DNA of 64,000 nucleotides from Cupriavidus lacunae. Its GTDB lineage: Bacteria > Pseudomonadota > Gammaproteobacteria > Burkholderiales > Burkholderiaceae. Where the stretch lies: the NCBI RefSeq assembly GCF_003353055.1, contig NZ_QKWJ01000002.1, positions 62,001-126,000 of the forward strand. Direction: 5' to 3'. Below the pieces are notes generated by a model, which saw nothing but the letters and a program-made list of their open reading frames with translations, was not told the origin of the DNA and did no database searches. Shown piece after piece: positions 32,681-41,367 of this stretch (the stretch's first letter is position 1; every line of letters begins with the position of its first letter). Made by a program: the position numbers and the translations under genes.

Positions 32681-32769
32681 ATAACGCCGTCTCTGCCATT
32701 GAGGGGGGTGAACGTCAGGAGCGGCTGCGATGCCGCCACGCATAGGAACGGCCTCTGGCGGAACGCCAA

Positions 32770-33471
32770 TCAGGGCAAGCGCAAGAACCGCTGCAGCATC
32801 GCCGTCAGCTTGGTTTCGATCAGATCCCCGTCAAAATGTAAAGGCCCCGGGTCGGTCAGCAGGGTAAGGGTAATGGTGCCCACGACCATCTGCATGGCGA
32901 TCCGGACTTCTGACTCGGAGTCGCCCAGGGTTTGGGGCTGCATCTTGTGCGCGAGGACCGGCACGACCAGGCTCTGGACGTGTCGGTCCAGCCAGCGCAT
33001 CGGGTTGGCATCCGGGTCGCGTGCGGCAAAGTGGCGCAGCACGGCTTTGAACATGCCCTGGTTCTGGCGGCTCATGTCGACGTAGTAGCTGACGACGCGT
33101 GCAGCGAGTTCCGAGGCCGTGCCTTGCGCCCAGGCCTCGTTGTCCCGGATCGCTTTGTCCGCCTCGGCCCGCATTTCCGCAAAGGCGGCGTCCAGGACAG
33201 ACGCAATGAAGCCGTCCTTGTCCTTGAAGCGGCCATAAAAGGCTCCGGTAGAGGTGCCTGCGGTGCGGATGACATCGCCGATCAGGACGAGATCGAAATT
33301 CGCGTGCTGCTCGATCAGGTCCCGTCCGGCCTGGATCATCTTGGCAAGTGTTTCCTCGCTGCGTAGCTGGCGAGGGGGGCGCAGCGCCGGCTCCGCCGCT
33401 TCCGCAGTCTGCGCTGCGGCGTGCGCGGCGCGCCTCTTGTGATCTTCTTGGCGCTTTAGGGTGGCAGCCAT
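32770..33471 (-). CDS. TetR-family regulator of the P450/alcohol-oxidation cluster
   Basis: The regulator has 233 residues from ATG 33471. A charged, Ala-rich N-terminal arm (about 1-35) precedes the TetR domain, with FDLVLIGDVIRTAGTSTGAF and YGRFKDKDGFIASVLDAAF (about 62-100). The C-terminal ligand domain is of ordinary length. It is divergent from the alcohol dehydrogenase gene. The 239-bp shared intergenic region has nested inverted repeats close to that gene. It likely represses the ADH-P450-reductase-ALDH operon and responds to a hydrophobic alcohol, aldehyde or terpenoid. Confidence 0.88.
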   Translation of the reverse strand: MAATLKRQEDHKRRAAHAAAQTAEAAEPALRPPRQLRSEETLAKMIQAGRDLIEQHANFDLVLIGDVIRTAGTSTGAFYGRFKDKDGFIASVLDAAFAEMRAEADKAIRDNEAWAQGTASELAARVVSYYVDMSRQNQGMFKAVLRHFAARDPDANPMRWLDRHVQSLVVPVLAHKMQPQTLGDSESEVRIAMQMVVGTITLTLLTDPGPLHFDGDLIETKLTAMLQRFLRLP

Positions 33472-33623
33472 GGAAACGGCAATCCTGATTCTGGGACAGG
33501 TCAGCATTATGCAGCACAGGAACAACCTCACCCGGGCGCCACATCCCTGAGCGCTTCGCGCCTCGTCGCGCCCACACCGATTTCTTCCGTAGGGGAAAGC
33601 CCGCATTGAAGCCGGATCGCTGC

Positions 33624-33661
33624 CTTCCAATAATAGAACCAGAGTTCTGATTCTATGGAAG
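33624..33661. promoter_or_regulatory. Nested inverted repeats upstream of the alcohol dehydrogenase (TetR operator candidate)
   Basis: Outer arms CTTCCA (33624-33629) and TGGAAG (33656-33661) enclose AGAAC (33635-33639) and GTTCT (33644-33648), plus ATAGAA (33633) with TTCTAT (33651). The three dyads have almost the same centre, 50-70 bp before the ADH start, as expected for an operator overlapping a promoter. Confidence 0.55.
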
Positions 33662-33710
33662 ACGGCGGACGTGCCTGGCCGTCCGGCCAATAGGACAACA
33701 CGGAGACACC

Positions 33711-34820
33711 ATGAAAATCACTGCTGCCGTGACACGGGCGCCGGGCGCGCCGTTTGTCCTGGAAGAGGTCGAGCTAGACCCTCCGGGGGCAGGGGAAATC
33801 CTCGTCAGGATTGTCGGCGCCGGGCTTTGCCATACCGATCTGGTCGCTGCCGAAGGCTTGCTCCCCATCACCATGCCTGCCGTGTTCGGGCACGAAGGTG
33901 CCGGGGTTGTCGAGAGGGTCGGTGCCGGCGTGACCAAGGTGAAGCCTGGGGACAACGTGGCCATTACGTTCGCATCCTGCGGCCATTGTCCGCAGTGCGA
34001 TCGCGATGCGCCGGCCTATTGCCATGCGATGGCAGCACTGAATTTCGTCGGCCAGCGCGGCGATGGCTCGAAATCGATGCGAGATGGCAATGGGGAGATC
34101 TCCGGAAATTTCTTCGGCCAGTCCTCTTTCGCCACGCATGCGCTCACGACTGAACGCAACGTGGTGAAGGTGCCGGATGGCGTGCCGCTCGAGATTGCCG
34201 GCACACTTGGGTGTGGCATCCAGACCGGCGCGGGCGCGATCATGCGCTCGATGGCGTGCCACGAAAACGCATCGCTCGTGGTGCTGGGCGGCGGCGCGGT
34301 CGGGCTCAGTGCCGTGATGGGCGCCGTGCTGCAGAAATGCGGGACGATCATCGTGGTCGAGCCCAACGCCAACCGGCGCGACCTGGCCTTGTCGCTTGGC
34401 GCCACGCATGCGATCGATCCAGGCCAGAGTGCCGACCTGGCTGCCGCGGTCCGCGCCATTGCGCCCCATGGGGTGGACTTTGCGCTGGATACCAGCGGCA
34501 TCCCCGCGGTCATTGAAGCGGTGCCGAAGCTCCTCGCTCCGCGCGGCACCTTCGGCTTTGTCGGCGTGCCGCCCACCCATGCAACGAACCTGGGCCTCCC
34601 GGGCACCCTGCGCGAGGCCATGCGCGGCGGCTTCACCTATCGCGGGATCATCGAAGGCGACAGCGATCCCGATGTCTTCATCCCGCAGCTGATGTCGCTG
34701 TACCTGGCGGGGCGCTTCCCCTTTGACAGGCTGGTCAAGACCTATCCCCTTGCCGAAATCAACCGTGCAGTCGCGGAGCAAAAGCAGGGGCTGTGTGTCA
34801 AGCCCGTGCTGCTCCCCTGA
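33711..34820 (+). CDS. Zinc-dependent (aryl/terpenoid) alcohol dehydrogenase, MDR superfamily
   Basis: An MDR dehydrogenase of 369 residues. The catalytic zinc ligands are C39-H40 in GAGLCHTDLV and GHEGAGVVERVG (about 60-71). The structural zinc site is CGHCPQCDRDAPAYC (about 89-103), with all four cysteines. The NAD-binding motif is LGGGAVGLSAVMG (about 193-205). The sequence resembles the benzyl alcohol / geraniol / perillyl alcohol dehydrogenase group. It would oxidise an alcohol to an aldehyde with NAD+. It is followed after 26 bp by a CYP108-like P450, then a reductase and an aldehyde dehydrogenase, so alcohol, aldehyde and acid steps are encoded together. Confidence 0.9.
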   Translation: MKITAAVTRAPGAPFVLEEVELDPPGAGEILVRIVGAGLCHTDLVAAEGLLPITMPAVFGHEGAGVVERVGAGVTKVKPGDNVAITFASCGHCPQCDRDAPAYCHAMAALNFVGQRGDGSKSMRDGNGEISGNFFGQSSFATHALTTERNVVKVPDGVPLEIAGTLGCGIQTGAGAIMRSMACHENASLVVLGGGAVGLSAVMGAVLQKCGTIIVVEPNANRRDLALSLGATHAIDPGQSADLAAAVRAIAPHGVDFALDTSGIPAVIEAVPKLLAPRGTFGFVGVPPTHATNLGLPGTLREAMRGGFTYRGIIEGDSDPDVFIPQLMSLYLAGRFPFDRLVKTYPLAEINRAVAEQKQGLCVKPVLLP

Positions 34821-34846
34821 ATCCCAACTTCACCATTATCGATACC

Positions 34847-36139
34847 ATGAACCACACCGATCTTGATCTTCCCGGCGACGTGGCCAAAGTCCTGGTCGAT
34901 CCCAGGGCCTATGCCGATCCCGCCCGGCTGCACGCGGCCTATGCATGGGCGCGCGCGAACAATCCGCTGGGGCGCGCCGTCAATGACGGTTTCGATCCGT
35001 TCTGGGTCGTGACCAGGCATGCCGACGTGACCGCGATCTCTCGCGACAACAATCTCTTCCGCAACGGGGACTACTCCGTCGTCTGCCGGCCCAAGGCGGC
35101 GATCGACCATGTGATCGCGACCACGGGGTGTCCGCACATCGTCAAGGCGCTGGTTCACGTGGATGGTGACGAGCACAAGGGCCTGCGTGCGCTGACGCAG
35201 TCGTGGTTCATGCCTAACAGCATTCTTAAGCTGGATGAGCGTATTCGGGGACTGGCGCGGCAGGTCGTCGGCAAGCTTCAGCAAAGCGATGGCAACACCA
35301 TTGATTTCGCCAAGGACATTGCCCTGCATTACCCGTTGCACGTCGTCATGGACATCCTCGGCGTGCCGCCGGAGGATGAGTCGCGGATGCTGCTGCTGAC
35401 CCAGGAACTGTTTGGTGGCGAGGATCCTGAACTCAAGCGGGCCAGGCAGGAAGAAAGCGCGAATGACGGCGCCCTGGCAAAGAGCCTGATGGCGGTGGTG
35501 GCGGACTTCCGGGACTACTTCGAGAAAGTCACCGCCGACCGGCGCGCCAATCCGCGCAATGACGTGGCAACGCTGCTCGCCAACGCCGTCGTCAACGGCG
35601 AGCCGATCAGCGAGATCAGCCGGCTGGGTTATTACGTCATCATTGCCACGGCAGGACACGACACCACGTCGTCCTCTTCCGCGGTAGCGATGTGGGCGCT
35701 GAGCCAGTTTCCCGAACTGCTGCCGCGGCTCCAGGCAGATCCGTCGCTGATCCCTCAGTTCATTGACGAAGCGGTGCGCGTCGCATCGCCGGTGCGGCAC
35801 TTCATGCGGACCGCGACGGCAGACACTGAAATCCGCGGACGCAAGATTCGCAAGGGCGACTGGCTGATGCTGTGCTATGGATCGGCGAATCGTGATGAAG
35901 AAGTCTTCGACCAGCCCTTTGACTTCAATATCGATCGCAAGCCAAACCGCCACCTGGCATTCGGCTTCGGCGCCCATGTCTGCCTGGGCCAGCACCTGGC
36001 GAAGATGGAGATGCGCATCCTGTTCGAGGAACTGATTCCACGGCTGCAGCGCGTGGAGCCGGCGGGCGAGATGGAAATGATTGCTTCCTGCTTTGTCGGC
36101 GGACCCAAGCATCTTCCCATTCGCTGCGTCATGCAGTAG
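34847..36139 (+). CDS. Cytochrome P450, CYP108-like (terpineol-hydroxylase type)
   Basis: The P450 has 430 residues from ATG 34847. The I-helix motif is ATAGHDTTSSS (about 267-277), with the acid-threonine pair for O2 activation. The K-helix ExxR is EAVR (about 307-310). The haem-binding loop is FGFGAHVCLGQHLAKME (about 372-388), with the cysteine thiolate. The stretch PVRHFMRTATADTEIRGRKI and the C-terminal FVGGPKHLPIR closely resemble P450terp (CYP108). It is soluble. No 2Fe-2S ferredoxin of the P450cam or terp type is nearby; instead a phthalate-dioxygenase-reductase-type protein follows 35 bp later. Likely substrate: a monoterpenoid or other small cyclic alcohol or alkane. Confidence 0.92.
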   Translation: MNHTDLDLPGDVAKVLVDPRAYADPARLHAAYAWARANNPLGRAVNDGFDPFWVVTRHADVTAISRDNNLFRNGDYSVVCRPKAAIDHVIATTGCPHIVKALVHVDGDEHKGLRALTQSWFMPNSILKLDERIRGLARQVVGKLQQSDGNTIDFAKDIALHYPLHVVMDILGVPPEDESRMLLLTQELFGGEDPELKRARQEESANDGALAKSLMAVVADFRDYFEKVTADRRANPRNDVATLLANAVVNGEPISEISRLGYYVIIATAGHDTTSSSSAVAMWALSQFPELLPRLQADPSLIPQFIDEAVRVASPVRHFMRTATADTEIRGRKIRKGDWLMLCYGSANRDEEVFDQPFDFNIDRKPNRHLAFGFGAHVCLGQHLAKMEMRILFEELIPRLQRVEPAGEMEMIASCFVGGPKHLPIRCVMQ

Positions 36140-36174
36140 CCATTCCATCGCAGTCTGCAGCAAGGCATCGTGCC

Positions 36175-37140
36175 ATGACATCCCAAGACACACTCTTCCT
36201 ACGCATTGCGCAACGCAACCGCGAGACCGACGACATCATCAGCCTGGAGTTGCGCGACCCGAATGGGGGCGAGCTGCCGCCGTTCGAGGCCGGCGCCCAC
36301 ATCGATGTCCATGTCGCTCCCGGTGTCGTGCGGCAGTATTCGCTTTGCAATGCGCCGTCGGAACGCCACCGTTACCTGATCGGCGTGCTTCGCGACCCAG
36401 CCTCGCGCGGCGGTTCGGTCGCCATCCACGAGCGCTTCGAGGCGGGCGCCGTCGTCGAAGTCAGCGCCCCCCGGAACCATTTTCCGCTCAGGGAAGGCGC
36501 CCCAGGCATCCTGATCGCAGGCGGGATCGGGGTCACGCCGATGCTATGCATGGCCGAGGTCTTGCATGCGTCGGGAACCGGCTTCACCCTGCATTACTGT
36601 GCGCGCAGCCAGGACAAGGCAGCGTTCCGCAGCCGTATCGAGCGATCCCCTTACAGGCAGCAAGTCGCTTTCCACTACGACGATCAAGGCGATTCGCAGA
36701 AGCTGGATCCCGGGAGACTGTTTGCGCAAGTGGGAGGCGATGACGAGATCTATGTGTGCGGTCCCTCCGGCTTTATCGAATGGGTATGCCGCGCGGCCGA
36801 GCAAGCAGGTATCCCGAAGCAGCGTGTGCGATATGAGTACTTCAATGCAAAGCCCGTGGACACCTCGCGTGACGGCGCTTTCGACGTCAGGATCGCAAGC
36901 ACCGGCCAGGTCTTCCATATTCCCGCAGACCGATCGGTCACTTCAGTGCTGCTTGCGGCCGGTATCGACATCTACACGTCGTGCGAGGAGGGGACGTGTG
37001 GAACCTGCGTGACGCGTCTGCTGGAGGGCGAACCCGATCATCGGGACGTCTTTCTTACCGATGAGGAGCACGCCTGCGGCAACCAGTTCACGCCTTGCTG
37101 CTCGCGCGCGAAATCCTCGTTGCTTGTCCTCGATCTTTGA
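36175..37140 (+). CDS. PDR/VanB-family oxidoreductase (FMN, NAD(P)H, C-terminal 2Fe-2S), likely P450 reductase partner
   Basis: The reductase has 321 residues in three domains: an FMN-binding barrel (about 1-100, RQYSLCNAPSERHRYLIGV), an NAD(P)H domain (about 105-225, GILIAGGIGVTPMLCM; YVCGPSGFIEWV) and a C-terminal plant-type 2Fe-2S domain with CEEGTCGTC and a last Cys near residue 300. This is the layout of phthalate dioxygenase reductase and VanB. In self-sufficient CYP116B enzymes the same module is fused to the P450; here it is a separate gene next to a P450. It should deliver electrons to the P450, though use by another oxygenase cannot be excluded. Confidence 0.9.
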   Translation: MTSQDTLFLRIAQRNRETDDIISLELRDPNGGELPPFEAGAHIDVHVAPGVVRQYSLCNAPSERHRYLIGVLRDPASRGGSVAIHERFEAGAVVEVSAPRNHFPLREGAPGILIAGGIGVTPMLCMAEVLHASGTGFTLHYCARSQDKAAFRSRIERSPYRQQVAFHYDDQGDSQKLDPGRLFAQVGGDDEIYVCGPSGFIEWVCRAAEQAGIPKQRVRYEYFNAKPVDTSRDGAFDVRIASTGQVFHIPADRSVTSVLLAAGIDIYTSCEEGTCGTCVTRLLEGEPDHRDVFLTDEEHACGNQFTPCCSRAKSSLLVLDL

Positions 37141-37243
37141 ATCGCCAATCCGCCATCCGGCGACGCAGGCCCCGCTTCGGGCAGCCGCGCGTCCCCGGTG
37201 TGGCCATCCGAAATCCGTTTGGTTAAATGAGGTCCGAATCATC

Positions 37244-38686
37244 ATGGGTGACACCGCTGGATTCAGCATGACCATCGATGGCAAAGCCGCGCCCACGCTG
37301 GCCTGCTTTGATGTACTCAATCCCGCAACGGAGCGCGTCGTTGCCGAAGCGCCCGATGCCTCGCCTGGGCAACTGGACGAGGCCGTTGCCAGCGCGCGGC
37401 GTGCCGCGCCAGCATGGGCCGCCTTGCCACTGCAGGCGCGGCAGCAATATGTCGTCAGGATCGGTGAGACCATCACCGCCAACCTGGAAGAGCTGGCGCA
37501 ATTGCTGATGCGGGAGCAGGGCAAGCCCCTTGCCCAGGCGCGGCAGGAAGTGCAAAGGGCGGCGTACTGGTGCGCCGAGATGGCCAGGCTCGAACTCCCC
37601 GTGGAGACGGTCAGTGAATCTGCCACCGAACAGGTTCGTGTCCTGCGCGTGCCGCTGGGCGTCGTTGGCGGCATCGTGCCCTGGAATTTCCCGCTGGCAC
37701 TGGCTATGTGGAAGGTGGCGCCGGCCCTGCTGACCGGCAATACGATGGTGCTCAAGCCATCGCCGTTCACGCCGCTGACGACGTTGAAGCTGGGCGAACT
37801 GCTGCGCGACGTGCTGCCGGCTGGCGTGCTGAATGTCATCAGTGGCACCGATGCCCTCGGACCGTTGATGTCGGCCCACCCGGGCATCGACAAGCTCAGC
37901 TTTACGGGCTCGACCGTGACCGGCCGTGCAGTGATGGCCAGCGCCGCGGTCAACCTGAAACGGCTGACGCTGGAGCTGGGTGGCAATGACGCCGCCATTG
38001 TCCTGCCCGATGCCGATGTCGAGGCCATCGCGCCTGCGATCTTCTGGGGCGCATTTGCCAACAGTGCCCAGTTCTGTCTGGCAATCAAGCGGCTCTATAT
38101 CCATGAGGATGTCTACGACCGCCTGGCGGGTGAACTGGTCAGGCTCGCGCAGGAGACGCGCGTCGGGCCGGGCGACACGGACGGCGTGCAGCTTGGGCCG
38201 GTGCAGAACCGCCGCCAGTTCGAGCGACTCAAGGATCTGCTGGAGGACACGCGCACGGCTGGCCATCGCATCCTTGCCGGCGGCGATGTGGCGCAAGGAC
38301 ACGGCTATTTTTTCCCTGTCACGCTCGTGGACAACCCGCCCGATACCGCGCGCGTGGTCCGCGAGGAACCATTCGGCCCAATCCTGCCCTTGCTCAGGTT
38401 TCGTGATGTGGACGACGCCATTGCGCGCGCGAATGACAGCGAATACGGACTGGGCGGTTCGGTCTGGGGGCGCGACGCGGAGGCCGCCATGCAAGTTGCG
38501 TTGCAGCTCAACACCGGTACCGTCTGGGTCAACCAGATTCACACCATCGGGCCCGACAAGCCCATGGCCGGCCACAAGCAATCCGGCGTCGGTATCGAGA
38601 ACGGCGTCGATGGGTTGCTGGAATATACGGTGCCCAGAACGGTGTCGCTGAAGCGACCGCACAGCACTCAGCCAGCGCACCGTTGA
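37244..38686 (+). CDS. NAD(P)+-dependent aldehyde dehydrogenase
   Basis: The enzyme has 480 residues from ATG 37244. It has the ALDH signatures VPWNFPLALAMWKVAPALLT (about 147-166), KPSPFTPLTTLKLGELL, the general-base Glu in LELGGNDAAIV (about 243-253) and the catalytic Cys in ANSAQFCLAIKR (about 274-285). The usual GQ(V/I)C is replaced by SAQFC, which is seen in some semialdehyde and aryl-aldehyde groups. It probably oxidises the aldehyde made by the alcohol dehydrogenase to the acid. It ends the plus-strand cluster, and its last 19 bp overlap the 3' end of the convergent PHA depolymerase gene. Confidence 0.92.
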   Translation: MGDTAGFSMTIDGKAAPTLACFDVLNPATERVVAEAPDASPGQLDEAVASARRAAPAWAALPLQARQQYVVRIGETITANLEELAQLLMREQGKPLAQARQEVQRAAYWCAEMARLELPVETVSESATEQVRVLRVPLGVVGGIVPWNFPLALAMWKVAPALLTGNTMVLKPSPFTPLTTLKLGELLRDVLPAGVLNVISGTDALGPLMSAHPGIDKLSFTGSTVTGRAVMASAAVNLKRLTLELGGNDAAIVLPDADVEAIAPAIFWGAFANSAQFCLAIKRLYIHEDVYDRLAGELVRLAQETRVGPGDTDGVQLGPVQNRRQFERLKDLLEDTRTAGHRILAGGDVAQGHGYFFPVTLVDNPPDTARVVREEPFGPILPLLRFRDVDDAIARANDSEYGLGGSVWGRDAEAAMQVALQLNTGTVWVNQIHTIGPDKPMAGHKQSGVGIENGVDGLLEYTVPRTVSLKRPHSTQPAHR

Positions 38687-39891
38687 ATGAACTGCGTGAT
38701 GGCAGGCAGGATGGATTGCCGGAATCCCTGGCCGGCGAAGGTGCCGTAGTGACCCACGCCGTCAACGACCAGGTGTTCTTTCCGGTCGGCGGCAAGGCCT
38801 GCGCAGAGCGCGTGAGCCGCCTGGGTCTGGCCGCGCCCGGTGATGTCGTCCTCGCCGCCCTCGATGGTCAGCAATGCAACGTTCGTAATGGCCTCGGGAT
38901 AGATGCGGCGCTGGCCGACTTCCATGCAGCCGCGGCACAGGTGATGCTCCAGGAAAACCTTATGGATGGTTTCCAGGTAGTACTCGGCCGGCACGTCGAG
39001 CACGGCGTTGTACTCGTCGTAGAACTTGCGATGCCTGGCAGCCTCGCTCTGCCTGCCATCGACCAGGTGACGGTAGAAGTCGAGGTGCGCACCGGCATGG
39101 CGTGCGACGTTCATCGAGACGAAGCCGGCAAGCTGGAGGAAGCCCGGATAAACCTGGCGGCCTTTTCCCGGGTAGCCGGTGGGGACGTGTTCGATGAGGT
39201 TCGCCTCGAACCATGCCAGCGAGTGCTGTTGGGCAAACTGGTTGACTGCCGTCGGGCTGACGCGGGTGTCGATCGGCGCGGCGATGAGGGTCATGGAGCG
39301 GGGCTGCAGCTGCTCGTTGTCTTCGGCCATCTGGGCGACCGCGCAAAGCACCGGGACCCCCGGCTGACAAACCGCCACGATATGCGTGCCGGCGCCGAGG
39401 TAGCGCAGGAACTTCTTCAGGTAATCGACATAGCAGCCAAGATCGAAGTGCCCGGCGTCAAGCGGGACAAGACGCGCATCGGCCCAGTCGGTGATGTAGA
39501 CATCATGCCCGGGCAGCAATGCCTCGACCGTTGGGCGCAGCAGGGTGGCAAAGTGGCCCGAGAGCGGAGCCACGAGCAACACCCGGGGACCAGGACTGGG
39601 CATGTCCTTCCTGAAATGCACCAGCCGGCAGAAGGGCTCCTCGATCAGCGCCGTTTCGGTGACGGCCACCCGTTGCCCGCCTACGATGACGTCGTCGATC
39701 TCAAAGCGAGGCTTTCCGTAGGCCTTGGTCAGCCGCGTGAACAATTCCAGTACGGCGTCGGCCTCGCGGATCCCCGGAAGCCAGGCGACCGACTCGCCCC
39801 AGAAATCGACTGCACGCGAACCTGCCTCGATCATCGCCTCGAGCGGTCCAAGGGATTGCAGCGTGAGTTCCCGCAGCGCATAGAGTGCCAT
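38668..39891 (-). CDS. phaZ: Intracellular polyhydroxyalkanoate depolymerase (PhaZ type)
   Basis: The depolymerase has 407 residues, no signal peptide, and is cytoplasmic and granule-associated by homology. The nucleophile is cysteine, in VAVCQPGVPVL (about 173-183), as in PhaZa1 of R. eutropha. A triad Asp is probable in EGGEDDITG and the His in DGVGHYGTFAG. The enzyme hydrolyses native intracellular PHB to hydroxybutyrate oligomers or CoA-linked products, giving carbon and reductant under starvation. It is convergent with and overlaps the aldehyde dehydrogenase gene by 19 bp. Cupriavidus genomes have several phaZ paralogues; which one this is was not determined. Confidence 0.88.
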   Translation of the reverse strand: MALYALRELTLQSLGPLEAMIEAGSRAVDFWGESVAWLPGIREADAVLELFTRLTKAYGKPRFEIDDVIVGGQRVAVTETALIEEPFCRLVHFRKDMPSPGPRVLLVAPLSGHFATLLRPTVEALLPGHDVYITDWADARLVPLDAGHFDLGCYVDYLKKFLRYLGAGTHIVAVCQPGVPVLCAVAQMAEDNEQLQPRSMTLIAAPIDTRVSPTAVNQFAQQHSLAWFEANLIEHVPTGYPGKGRQVYPGFLQLAGFVSMNVARHAGAHLDFYRHLVDGRQSEAARHRKFYDEYNAVLDVPAEYYLETIHKVFLEHHLCRGCMEVGQRRIYPEAITNVALLTIEGGEDDITGRGQTQAAHALCAGLAADRKEHLVVDGVGHYGTFAGQGFRQSILPAITQFIQRCAG

Positions 39892-40509
39892 TGCGATTCC
39901 CGCCTCTTGAATAGGGTTGTGGTGTGTTTTCGTCGCGCAGGAACCGGCAGGCCGGGCAGAAACCAGTGTGCTTTCCGGTGCTGCGCGATGAGGGCTTCAG
40001 CGCTGATGGCGCGCGCGACAGCCGCATGGCCGACATCGCGCAAGGTGGGTAGGCGGGCGACAGGTTTGTGCCGCGGGTGCGTCAGTGGGGCGGTGGCGCT
40101 GGTGCACCGAGCAGTGCTGCGCGCGGCTCAGGTGTCTTCGATGTCGGATTGACTGACTGCGGGAAGCGCCGGATTTGCCGTTGCGGCCTGACAGATGCGC
40201 GCGACCCAGGTCGCACGCGGATCGGCTGGAATGCTGCATGACGCCCCCTACCACTCAAAGCCACCAACATTGCATCGCAATGCCAGCGGAACAACGTGCA
40301 ATCATGTTACACGATTTACATTTGGTAACACATGCGATCTAACCCTATTGCAACGCTTTGCATGGTTTCTGTGCAACGAAGGAGGCAGGGATAGGGCTTT
40401 CGATGCGAATTTTGGGGAGATCTGCTGGGGGAGGTGACCTTCTGGCGACAGCAAGCCAAGCGCAGTCGGGCTGTCTGCGGTGCGATTTGTAAATCTTTGC
40501 AAGTTACGC
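39892..40509. other. 618-bp non-coding region upstream of the PHA depolymerase, with TGCA-rich dyads
   Basis: No gene seen. The part at 40230-40400 is AT-richer than its surroundings and full of TTGC/GCAA words. CATTGC-ATC-GCAATG (40268-40282) is a perfect palindrome, and TGTTAC (40305-40310) pairs with GTAACA (40325-40330). Further TTGCAA/TTGCA copies follow to 40375. Such motifs recall PhaR-type sites near PHA genes in this genus, but this is only a suggestion. The rest (39892-40230) looks featureless. Confidence 0.45.
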
Positions 40510-41238
40510 TCAGCCCCTCAGTCTCTGGCCAGCCATCCCATCCCCAGACACCAGCGGCAAGACCGCGTCACGCTTCTCCAGCAAGTGCCGCTTCAAAACG
40601 GCTGCCAGCTTCTTGCCGTCCCGGGCTTCCAGTGCCTTGATCATGTCTTCGTGATCGTCGATGGCCTGATCCCACTTCTCGCTTTGCTGGTTGGAACGAA
40701 AACGCATCGCCTGCAGGCGCCGGTTGATCGACTGATAGGCCTGGCGCAACGCCGAATTGCGCGCGGCCTCGTTGATGCGGTCGTGTATCTCCTGGTTGCG
40801 GCTGTAGTAGCCAGGCAGATCGTTCTGCGTGCGGCAGACCAGCATCGCGTAGTGCAGCGCCTTGATCTCCGCCAGCTCGGCGGGGGTGATGCGCTCGCAG
40901 GCCAGTTCGCCTGAGAACGCTTCCAGCCCGCTCATCAGCTCAAAGTTCTCCCGGACCTCGGACTCGCTCATCTGGGAGATGCTTGCGCCGCGGTTGGGGG
41001 AGAGATCGATCAGGCCCTCTGCCGCAAGCACCTTGAATGCCTCGCGCAGGGGCGTCCGGGAGATGCCCAGCGTCTCGCAAAGCTCACGCTCATTGAGCTT
41101 GGTGCCAGGAGTGAGGACGCCTTCGACGATGAATTGCCGCAGGTGCTCGACCACCGTGTCATGCAGGCGCGGGCGAGCCAGGCGCGGCAGCGACGGGGCG
41201 GGGCTGGCAACCATCTCTCCCTTCAGTGAATTTTGCAT
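40510..41238 (-). CDS. GntR-family (FCD) transcriptional regulator
   Basis: The regulator has 242 residues. The winged helix is in about 20-85: LRQFIVEGVLTPGTKLNERE, LCETLGISRTPLREAFKVLA. The C-terminal FCD domain (about 95-225) contains the metal-binding pattern HDRINEAARNSALR with its histidines, plus DDHEDMIKALEARDG and the last His of LKRHLLEKRD. The inducer is typically a carboxylate. It is divergent from the aminotransferase remnant and FAD-oxidase genes. A dyad with 7-bp arms lies before the remnant, and a smaller dyad (TGAAT-N5-ATTCA) overlaps the regulator start, so it probably controls both directions. Confidence 0.9.
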   Translation of the reverse strand: MQNSLKGEMVASPAPSLPRLARPRLHDTVVEHLRQFIVEGVLTPGTKLNERELCETLGISRTPLREAFKVLAAEGLIDLSPNRGASISQMSESEVRENFELMSGLEAFSGELACERITPAELAEIKALHYAMLVCRTQNDLPGYYSRNQEIHDRINEAARNSALRQAYQSINRRLQAMRFRSNQQSEKWDQAIDDHEDMIKALEARDGKKLAAVLKRHLLEKRDAVLPLVSGDGMAGQRLRG

Positions 41239-41367
41239 TCAATGTCCTCTATCCGTGTAGCGACGGATTCTACTGCAGGTTCATTCTCCCCTCAAAAGTC
41301 CGGGTATACACCCGGATTTCAGGCCAAATTCCGGCTTGGAGTCACGTTTTCTGTCTGCTATATTCTA

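Noticed and set aside
40195..40437. An 80-codon plus-strand frame in the non-coding region before the PHA depolymerase
   Set aside because: No ribosome site, no family resemblance, and it crosses the AT-rich part with the dyads.
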